Of a stretch of 64,000 nucleotides of DNA, positions 25,460-33,035 are shown in pieces. Source of the stretch: JAKJEP01 sp964580995 (lineage in GTDB: Bacteria; Planctomycetota; Phycisphaerae; Sedimentisphaerales; SM23-30); assembly GCA_964580995.1 (NCBI GenBank), contig CAZOMV010000005.1, forward strand, positions 29,472-93,471, in the 5' to 3' direction. Every line of letters starts with the position of its first letter. Position 1 is the first letter of the stretch. The notes below the pieces were generated by a model. It made no database searches, was not told the origin of the DNA, and saw nothing but the letters and a program-made list of their open reading frames with translations. The translations under genes were made by a program, and so were the position numbers.

Positions 25460-28400
25460 ATGCCCTACTATCTCGATTTAAAAAAGAAAGAACTGGACTC
25501 CTATTTAAAATCCATCCAGAAAGCCGTTTATCAGCCGGTAAGCGATCTGGAGATTACCGCCTGGATCACTCCCGAACCGGTATCCTATGAGAATCGCTGC
25601 TCCGGCAAGAAACTCGCGCTGCGGGTCGGCCAGAAATGGGGCGATCTCTTCGACTGCGGCTGGTTCCATTTCACCGGAAAGATTCCTGCCCGCGCCGTCG
25701 GCAAAAAAGTCGTTCTCCTGCTGGACATCAATGGCGAAATGTGTGTCGTGGATCAGCAGGGCCAGCCGCTGTGCGGCCTGACCAATGGCAGTTCCGTCTA
25801 TGACTACACCCTCGGCCAGCCGGGTAAAAAAGTCCTGCCCATCACCGATGCTGCCCGGGAAAATGAAACCGTCGATATCTGGGCCGACGCCGGCTGCAAC
25901 GACCTCTTCGGCACTCTCTGCAAGGACGGCACCGTGGAGCTGGCCAGCATCGCCATCTGTAACGAAGCCATGCGCGGCCTTTCCTATGACTTTGAAGTCC
26001 TGGTTGACTTCCTGAAAATCCTGCCCGAAAACAGTGCCCGCTATCACCAGATTCTCCGCGCCCTGCACCAGGCCACGCTGCTCCTGAACGATTACACCGA
26101 AGCCGAGGCTGCCCAGGCCCGCCAAATCCTCGCACCCGTCCTGTCGAAAAAGAACGGCGATCCCTCCCTGTCCATTAGTGCCGTCGGCCATTCCCATATG
26201 GACCTGGCCTGGCTCTGGCCCATCCGCGAAACCATCCGCAAAGGGGCACGCACCTTTGCCACCGTCCTGCAAATGATGGACCGCTACCCGAACTACATCT
26301 TCGGTGCCAGCCAGCCCCAGCTCTATCAATGGATGAAGGATCACTACCCCAGCCTCTATCAGCGAATCCGGGAAAAGATAGCCCAAGGCCGCTGGGAGGT
26401 ACAGGGCGGCATGTGGGTGGAAGCCGATACCAACGTCACCGGCGGCGAAGCCCTAATTCGCCAGATTCTGTACGGCAAACGGTTCTTCCGCCGGGAATTC
26501 GGCATCGATATCAAAAACCTCTGGCTGCCCGATGTCTTCGGCTACTGCGACGCCCTGCCTCAGATTATGAAAAAATGCGGCGTCGATTATTTTATGACCC
26601 AGAAACTTTCCTGGAGTGAAACCAACCGCTTCCCCCATCACACCTTCCTCTGGGAGGGGATCGACGGTTCGCAGGTCCTGACCCATATGCTGCCGGAGGA
26701 AACCTACAACAGCCCGGTCCTGCCCTGGGGCATCCACAAAGCGGAAACGGTTTTTTGCGACAAGGGCATTTCCGACCGCTGCCTGCTGCTCTTCGGTATC
26801 GGCGACGGCGGCGGCGGACCGGGCGAGGAACATCTCGAACGGTACGAACGGGTACAGAACCTGGCCGGCCTGCCCCCCGTAACCCAGGAGCCTGCTTATA
26901 AATTCTTCCAGCGGATCGACCAGGACACCCATCGTTATAAAAAATGGACCGGCGAACTCTACCTGGAACGGCATCGCGGCACTTACACCACCCAGGCCCG
27001 CAGCAAACGCTTCAATCGCAAAATGGAGCTGGCCCTGCGCGAGCTGGAACTAAACGCCGCCCTCGCCCAAAACCTCGTCCACGCCCATTACCCCGCCGAC
27101 CAGCTCGACGAAATCTGGAAGGAAACCCTGCTCTACCAATTCCATGACATCCTGCCGGGTTCCTCCATTAAACGGGTTTATGATGAATCCCTGGCCCGGT
27201 ATGCCAGCCTGCACAGCGACGTACTGGATCTTGCCAATAAGGCGAAAACCGCTGTCTTTGCCAAGATCAACACCGCCGCTCTGCAAAATCCCGCCGTGAT
27301 TAGCAATTCTCTTTCCTGGCCGCGTGAAGAATGGCTGAAAATCGGCCCGCAATGGACCAGAGTCTCAGCTGCCCCGCTGGGTTACACCACCATCGACCTA
27401 GCCAATGCCGTAAAACTTCCCCACAATCTCGTCGCCAGAAAAGACATCCTGGAAAACGACCTTCTCAAAGTATCCTTCGCCCCCGACGGTTCCATCCAGT
27501 CGATTTTCGATAAATCTGCCCAGCGGGAAATCATCCCCGCTCATGCCCATGGCAATCGCCTGGCCGTCTATCCGGACCGCGGCGATGCCTGGGATTTCTC
27601 CATGGACTACGCCGACCGCCAGCCGGATTACTTCATCCTGCAATCCGCCTCCGCCAATGTGGACGGGCCGCGGGCCATCCTGCACCAGGAATATACCTAT
27701 GGCCAGTCCAGACTCATCCAGAACATCATACTCACCCACGGCAGCCGCCGCCTCGATTTTGTCACCCATATCGACTGGCAGGAAACCCACAAAATGCTCC
27801 GCACCTCCTTCCCCGTGGACATTCACGCCCACGAGGCCACCTGTGAAATCCAGTTCGGCAGCATCAAACGCCCCACCCACGCCAATACCACCTGGGACCT
27901 GGCCAAATTCGAAATCTGTGCCCACAAATATCTAGACATCTCCCAGCCGGACTATGGTGTGGCCCTGCTGAATGACTGCAAATACGGCCACAAAGTACTC
28001 AACAACATCCTGGACCTCGACCTGCTCCGCAGCCCTGATTACCCCGGCAAAGAAGCGGATCGCGGTGAGCACGAGCTTACCTACTCCCTCTTCCCCCACC
28101 CCGGCAGCCATATCGAGGGAAAAGTAATTCAGGCCGGTTATGAATTGAACTTACCCTTGCAGGCAACGCCTCTCCAGAAACAAACCGGTGACTTACCTGC
28201 CACCTTCAGCCTGCTGACCGTCGATGTCCCAAACGTCATCGTCGAAACCGTCAAAAAGGCCCAGGATAGCGACAACCTGATTATCCGCCTCTACGAAGCC
28301 GCCGGCTGCTCCGCCCAGGCAAATCTGAATTTCGCACTGGACATCAAAACTATCGAACAGGTGGATATGATGGAAGAAAATCCGAAGCCGCTGCCCCGGC

Positions 28401-28468
28401 AGAACAGCCTGGTGAAATTATCTTTCCGTCCTTATGAAATTCGTACTTTGAAAGTCATGATCCTATGA
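25460..28468 (+). CDS. GH38 alpha-mannosidase, long cytosolic type (1002 aa)
   Basis: An N-terminal accessory region of about 240 residues precedes the zinc motif GHSHMDLAW (His244/His246, Asp248); nucleophile Asp358 lies in WLPDVFGYCD; FHDILPGSSIKRVYDE follows. This arrangement and length match the Ams1/MAN2C1 class of cytosolic alpha-mannosidases, as does the absence of a signal peptide. Expected to trim alpha-mannosyl oligosaccharides inside the cell. The stop codon overlaps the next start by four bases (ATGA), so translation of the UroD-like gene is probably coupled. Strong use of C-ending codons compared with the UroD gene. Confidence 0.93.
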   Translation: MPYYLDLKKKELDSYLKSIQKAVYQPVSDLEITAWITPEPVSYENRCSGKKLALRVGQKWGDLFDCGWFHFTGKIPARAVGKKVVLLLDINGEMCVVDQQGQPLCGLTNGSSVYDYTLGQPGKKVLPITDAARENETVDIWADAGCNDLFGTLCKDGTVELASIAICNEAMRGLSYDFEVLVDFLKILPENSARYHQILRALHQATLLLNDYTEAEAAQARQILAPVLSKKNGDPSLSISAVGHSHMDLAWLWPIRETIRKGARTFATVLQMMDRYPNYIFGASQPQLYQWMKDHYPSLYQRIREKIAQGRWEVQGGMWVEADTNVTGGEALIRQILYGKRFFRREFGIDIKNLWLPDVFGYCDALPQIMKKCGVDYFMTQKLSWSETNRFPHHTFLWEGIDGSQVLTHMLPEETYNSPVLPWGIHKAETVFCDKGISDRCLLLFGIGDGGGGPGEEHLERYERVQNLAGLPPVTQEPAYKFFQRIDQDTHRYKKWTGELYLERHRGTYTTQARSKRFNRKMELALRELELNAALAQNLVHAHYPADQLDEIWKETLLYQFHDILPGSSIKRVYDESLARYASLHSDVLDLANKAKTAVFAKINTAALQNPAVISNSLSWPREEWLKIGPQWTRVSAAPLGYTTIDLANAVKLPHNLVARKDILENDLLKVSFAPDGSIQSIFDKSAQREIIPAHAHGNRLAVYPDRGDAWDFSMDYADRQPDYFILQSASANVDGPRAILHQEYTYGQSRLIQNIILTHGSRRLDFVTHIDWQETHKMLRTSFPVDIHAHEATCEIQFGSIKRPTHANTTWDLAKFEICAHKYLDISQPDYGVALLNDCKYGHKVLNNILDLDLLRSPDYPGKEADRGEHELTYSLFPHPGSHIEGKVIQAGYELNLPLQATPLQKQTGDLPATFSLLTVDVPNVIVETVKKAQDSDNLIIRLYEAAGCSAQANLNFALDIKTIEQVDMMEENPKPLPRQNSLVKLSFRPYEIRTLKVMIL

Positions 28469-29610
28469 AACCACGTGAAAGAGTAATAAAAACTCTGTGT
28501 TTTTCCGCCACCGATCGGCCTCCTTGTGATCTGATGGAAGGGGAAATCTGGCCGGAATTACAGGATTTTTTCCGAACTCAATACGGTTTCCAGAATAAAG
28601 AGCAGATATTTAATTTTCTGGGGACGGATTTTCGCTGGATCAAAACCAAATATACCGGCCCGCGGGACCGTTTGATATGGCCGAATCCGCGTACGGCGCG
28701 CGGATGGATGGATTTAACAGATACAGAAGCACAGGAGTTATTTCAAAAACATGGTTTTCCCTCCGAATTGCTAAAGGACAAGTCCAAGGAGGTTATGAAC
28801 GGACCGTTAGCATCTGCCAATACGATAGCGGAGGTGGAATCCTTTGCGTGGCCGGATCCCCAATGGTGGCAGCCGGGGGATTTTTCCGCCTTCCGCCAAC
28901 AATGGCCGGATCATGCTCTGGTCTTTCATCCCCGCTGGATGCCTTTGTTCTGGTGTGCCTGTGAGGCCTTCGGCATGGAAGAGGCTTTGATTAAAATGGC
29001 GACTCAGCCCCACGTCTTCGAAGCCTTCGTTCACTTACAGCATGAATTTTATATGAACATTCTGTCGCGGGGTCTGAAAGTCGCCCGCGGCTTCTGTGAT
29101 ATCTGCTGGTTGGGAGATGATTATGCCAGCCAGCAATCGATGCTGATGAATCCGGATCTGTGGCGTAAGCTGATTAAGCCGTATCTGGCCCGGCAAGTGC
29201 AGTTGGTTCGGGAGCACGATATGTATGTGCTATTTCATTCCTGCGGCGCGGTTCGCCCGATCTTGCCGGATTTAATGGATATCGGCGTGAATGCCCTGCT
29301 GGTTTTTCAAACGACCGCATCGGGCATGGAGGTGGAGTCCATTGCCCGGGAGTTTGGCGGCCGGCTGGCTTTTTATGGCGGCATGGATATCCAGCAGCTC
29401 CTTTCCTACGGTTCGGCAGCAGAAGTGCAAAAACAGGCACAAAAAAACATCGCCGCCTTTGCCTCCTGTGGTGGTTACATGGTAGCCAATTGCCATTCGA
29501 ATAGTCCTACCATCCGGGGAGAAAATATTATTGCCATGTGCGAGGCAACTAGAAATACTTGCCAAAATTCTCGGAAAATCGTAGAAAAGACAAAAAGGAA
29601 CGTTACTTGA
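28465..29610 (+). CDS. UroD-family protein, methylcobamide-type methyltransferase-like
   Basis: 381 aa. Overall UroD fold; ends in the pattern FYGGMDIQQLLSYGS..EV typical of the MtaA/MtbA/UroD superfamily. A possible zinc site is His258-x-Cys260 (FHSCG) with Cys343 (NCHS), the H-x-C...C spacing of methylcobamide:thiol methyltransferases; haem-pathway UroD enzymes do not carry this site. Role in a glycosidase operon is unknown; removal of methyl groups from O-methyl sugars is one hypothesis, but no corrinoid protein is encoded nearby. Overlaps the GH38 stop by four bases. Confidence 0.82.
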   Translation: MKPRERVIKTLCFSATDRPPCDLMEGEIWPELQDFFRTQYGFQNKEQIFNFLGTDFRWIKTKYTGPRDRLIWPNPRTARGWMDLTDTEAQELFQKHGFPSELLKDKSKEVMNGPLASANTIAEVESFAWPDPQWWQPGDFSAFRQQWPDHALVFHPRWMPLFWCACEAFGMEEALIKMATQPHVFEAFVHLQHEFYMNILSRGLKVARGFCDICWLGDDYASQQSMLMNPDLWRKLIKPYLARQVQLVREHDMYVLFHSCGAVRPILPDLMDIGVNALLVFQTTASGMEVESIAREFGGRLAFYGGMDIQQLLSYGSAAEVQKQAQKNIAAFASCGGYMVANCHSNSPTIRGENIIAMCEATRNTCQNSRKIVEKTKRNVT

Positions 29611-29667
29611 TGCGATACGATACATGTTCACAAATACCATTCGGTTTTTTGCTTAAGGAGTGTAGCT

Positions 29668-31767
29668 ATGAAATCGGTCAATAGTATTGCCTGGGTATTT
29701 CTGTTTTTGCTGGCTGCCTTGTACCATCCAATTTTTGCCATCAGCCCAACCCCGGATGAATTGGCTATGGCCCAGGCATGGGCCAAAGAGTATCTATACT
29801 CCTTGAACACCGCGAAACTCCCCTTTTCCTTCGTCTATGATGGCAAACCCTCTACAGATTTTTTATCCACCTGGAAAATGGTCTCCCAGAAAAAGGAACT
29901 GGACTCCAATCGCCGCCGCTGCACCACCGTGTATAATCATCCAGATGATCCCTTGGAAATCCGCTGTGAAGTCATCGAATACCGGGATTTCCCCACCGTC
30001 GAATGGACTCTCTATTTCAAAAATACCGGTTCCACCGATACCCCTATCCTCGAAAATATTCAATCTCTGAATATCGCGATGGATCGTGCCGGCACGGATG
30101 AATATCTCCTCCACTACTTCAATGGCGGCGGGGGTGCCCCCAGCGACTACCAGCCCAACCAGGCCATTCTCTCCCCCGGCGCTGAGCAGAAATTCAGCGC
30201 CCGGAATGGCCGCCCCACCGACCGGCACATGTCCTACTTCAACCTGGAGTGGTCCGGACAGGGTATGCTCATCGCCGTCGGCTGGCCCGGACAATGGGCC
30301 GCCAGCTTTTCCCGCGACCAGGCCTCCGGCTTGCAGATTCACGCCGGCCAGGAACAGATTCATTGCAAACTCCTGCCCGGCGAGGAAATTCGCAGCCCCC
30401 TGACCGTCATCCAGTTCTGGAAAGGCGGCGATTGGATTCGCTCCCAGAATATCTGGCGGCACTGGATGCTCGCCCACAACCTGCCGCGGGTGGCCGGCAA
30501 ACTGCCCGCCCCGCAGTTTGCCGGAAGTATCGCCGGCTACGGCTGGGTCATGTTCAACTCCCGCGAGGAAAACCACCTGATGTTCCTGGAGAAGTATCGC
30601 CAGGAAAAAATCCCGCTGGATACCTGGTGGATGGATCTGGGCTGGTTTGTTCTACCACCACTGGCCCAACGAGCCTGCGGTATCTCCGAGAATTGCGAAC
30701 ATCCACTGGAAGAGGTCGGCACCTGGACGGTGGAATCTCACCGCTTTCCCAACGGCCTCAAACCCATCAGCGATTTCTGCCATGCTCACAATATGAAGAC
30801 CATCCTCTGGTTTGAGCCGGAACACATCTGGATCGGCACCTGGCAGGCGGAAAAGAAACCCGGCTGGCTGCTCTGGCCACCGAAAACCCCCGGCATCGAA
30901 AAAGAGATCAATCAAGGTGTCCCCATGGAGGGCCGTATGGTACTGAACATGGGCCATCCCGAAGCATTGCAATGGATCAACGACCGTACCTGCCAGGTTT
31001 TGCAGGAACAGGGAGTCGATACCTACCGGCTGGATTTCAACATCGAGCCTCTGATCTTCTGGCAAACCAATGACAGCCAGGATCGCCAGGGTATTACCGA
31101 AAATCATTACGTAAAAGGCATCCTGAACCATTTCGATACTATCCTGCACTGTAAGCCTGATATGATGATCGACAACTGTGCCAGCGGCGGCCGGCGAAAC
31201 GATCTGGAAACCATGCGCCGCTCTGTCCCTCTCTGGCGCAGCGATTATGCCGGTGAGCCGGTCGGTATGCAGGGTATGACCTATGGGATCGCTTTCTGGC
31301 TGCCCTATTTCGGCCACGAAGGCGGCCATCTGAATCCCTATCAGTTCCGCAGCAATATGTATCCTTCCATTGTCATGGGACAGGATGTCCGCAATCCCGA
31401 CTTGAATTTCGAATACCTCCGCAAGATGATTGCCCAGTGGCGGAAAATCGCTCCCTGCTATATGGGGGACTATTATCCCCTCACTCCCCACAGCCTCGAA
31501 AAGAATGTCTGGATCGCCTGGCAGTTCGATCAGCCCCAAACCGGCGAAGGCTTCGTGCAGGCCTTCCGCCGGGACCAGTGTAATGAAGAAACCTCCCAAC
31601 TGAAACTAGGCGGCCTGGAACCGCAGGCGCAATATACCCTGCAGAATTTCGATCTGGAAGAAACCCAAATTGCCACCGGCCAGGAACTGCTGGAAAAAGG
31701 ACTGCTCATCCGGATCCCCGACGCCCCCGGCGCCGCGGTGATTGCCTATACAAAAAAAACACAATAA
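29668..31767 (+). CDS. Secreted GH36 alpha-galactosidase-like protein (699 aa)
   Basis: Signal peptide of about 27 residues (IAWVFLFLLAALYHPIFA). GH36 core with WWMDLGWF, FEPEHIW and catalytic blocks: nucleophile Asp456 in TYRLDFN, acid/base Asp512 in CASGGRRND. RLD replaces the RQD of the other three GH36 proteins and the KWD common in characterised family members. TTAAGGAG precedes the ATG. It begins 57 bp after the UroD-like gene and ends 22 bp before the kinase, within the same operon. Probably extracytoplasmic. Confidence 0.9.
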   Translation: MKSVNSIAWVFLFLLAALYHPIFAISPTPDELAMAQAWAKEYLYSLNTAKLPFSFVYDGKPSTDFLSTWKMVSQKKELDSNRRRCTTVYNHPDDPLEIRCEVIEYRDFPTVEWTLYFKNTGSTDTPILENIQSLNIAMDRAGTDEYLLHYFNGGGGAPSDYQPNQAILSPGAEQKFSARNGRPTDRHMSYFNLEWSGQGMLIAVGWPGQWAASFSRDQASGLQIHAGQEQIHCKLLPGEEIRSPLTVIQFWKGGDWIRSQNIWRHWMLAHNLPRVAGKLPAPQFAGSIAGYGWVMFNSREENHLMFLEKYRQEKIPLDTWWMDLGWFVLPPLAQRACGISENCEHPLEEVGTWTVESHRFPNGLKPISDFCHAHNMKTILWFEPEHIWIGTWQAEKKPGWLLWPPKTPGIEKEINQGVPMEGRMVLNMGHPEALQWINDRTCQVLQEQGVDTYRLDFNIEPLIFWQTNDSQDRQGITENHYVKGILNHFDTILHCKPDMMIDNCASGGRRNDLETMRRSVPLWRSDYAGEPVGMQGMTYGIAFWLPYFGHEGGHLNPYQFRSNMYPSIVMGQDVRNPDLNFEYLRKMIAQWRKIAPCYMGDYYPLTPHSLEKNVWIAWQFDQPQTGEGFVQAFRRDQCNEETSQLKLGGLEPQAQYTLQNFDLEETQIATGQELLEKGLLIRIPDAPGAAVIAYTKKTQ

Positions 31768-31789
31768 ATTACATTACTCAGGAGTTACT

Positions 31790-32998
31790 ATGTCTCGAAA
31801 ATATGATATTATGGTTGCCGGCCATCTGTGCCTGGATATTATCCCCCTCTTTCCGGATACCGGCGCGAAAACCATCGGGGACATCATGCGCCCCGGCAAA
31901 CTGGTCAATGTCGAACAGGCAAAAATCAGCACCGGCGGACCCGTCTCCAATACCGGGATCAACATGAAAACCCTCGGCAGCAAGGTTTGCTTTTGTGCTT
32001 GCGTCGGGGATGATGCCTTTGGCCGCCTGATTATTGACATCCTGCAGAAAAACGGTAACGCCGACGGTGTGCACATCCTCAAAGACCAGGCCAGCGCCTA
32101 CACCGTTGTCATAGCCCCGCCCGGCATCGACCGCATCTTCCTGCACAATCCCGGCACCAACAACATCTTCACCGCCCAGGACCTCGATCCCAGCCTCATC
32201 CGGCAGTGCCGCCATTTCCATTTCGGCTATCCCCCATTGATGAAACGCATGTTCGAGGACGAAGGCAAGGAATTGCAGCGAATCTTCCAGATCGCCAAAG
32301 AGGCCGGCGCCACCACCTCCTGCGACATGACCCTGCCCGACCCGGCCTCCCCTTCCGGCAAGGCCCCCTGGAAAAATATCCTCGCCAAAATTCTCCCCTA
32401 TGTAGATATCTATGTTCCTTCCGTGGAAGAAACCTATTATATGCTCGATCCCGACGGCTTCCTGAAAATGAAAGCCAAACACAACCACGCCGAATTGATA
32501 GACTATTTCACGCCGGAAGAGTATTCCCGCCTTGCCGATCAGGTTCTTTCCCTCGGCACCAAAATGGTCACCCTCAAATCCGGCCCCCGCGGCTTCTATA
32601 TCAAAACCGCCTCCCAGGACACCTTCGCCGGTATGGGTGCCGCCCAGCCCGGCGACCCCGCCAACTGGTCCCTCCGGGAACTCTGGGCGCCCGCCTTCGT
32701 GGTCGATCATTTCGGTAGTGCCACCGGCTCCGGTGATTCCGCCATCGCCGGCCTGCTCAGCGGCTTTCTCCGCGGCCTGACCATCGAAGAGTCGCTCAAA
32801 TACGCCACCTGCTGCGGCCTGCAAAACGTCCGCGTGCTCGATGCCGTCAGCGGCATCAAAACCTGGGACGAAACCACCGCCATGATCCGCCAAAACCTGC
32901 CGATGATTGATATCCATAATTCCTCCCCCGACTGGTCCTGGAACCAGCCCTCCCAGCTCTGGGCCGGCCCCTCGGACCTTTTACGTCATTCTCATTAA
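31790..32998 (+). CDS. PfkB-family carbohydrate kinase
   Basis: 402 aa from ATG 31790, with AGGAG at 31780-31784; an earlier in-frame ATG at 31742 overlaps the GH36 gene and lacks support. N-terminus has KISTGGPVSNTGINMKTLG (PfkB substrate loop), and the catalytic loop is ATGSGDSAIAGLL, a GSGD version of the usual GAGD. Cytoplasmic phosphorylation of a monosaccharide liberated by the surrounding glycosidases is the simplest role. The last roughly 25 residues are Trp/Ser/Pro-rich and atypical. Followed after 37 bp by the nucleophile-less GH38 homologue. Confidence 0.88.
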   Translation: MSRKYDIMVAGHLCLDIIPLFPDTGAKTIGDIMRPGKLVNVEQAKISTGGPVSNTGINMKTLGSKVCFCACVGDDAFGRLIIDILQKNGNADGVHILKDQASAYTVVIAPPGIDRIFLHNPGTNNIFTAQDLDPSLIRQCRHFHFGYPPLMKRMFEDEGKELQRIFQIAKEAGATTSCDMTLPDPASPSGKAPWKNILAKILPYVDIYVPSVEETYYMLDPDGFLKMKAKHNHAELIDYFTPEEYSRLADQVLSLGTKMVTLKSGPRGFYIKTASQDTFAGMGAAQPGDPANWSLRELWAPAFVVDHFGSATGSGDSAIAGLLSGFLRGLTIEESLKYATCCGLQNVRVLDAVSGIKTWDETTAMIRQNLPMIDIHNSSPDWSWNQPSQLWAGPSDLLRHSH

Positions 32999-33035
32999 CA
33001 ACATGGTACTCATTTCATCATTACAAGGAAATCAA

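Noticed and set aside
31778..32917. Open frame of 379 codons on the minus strand
   Set aside because: Antisense to the PfkB kinase, Gly/Asp-rich mirror sequence, no start signals.
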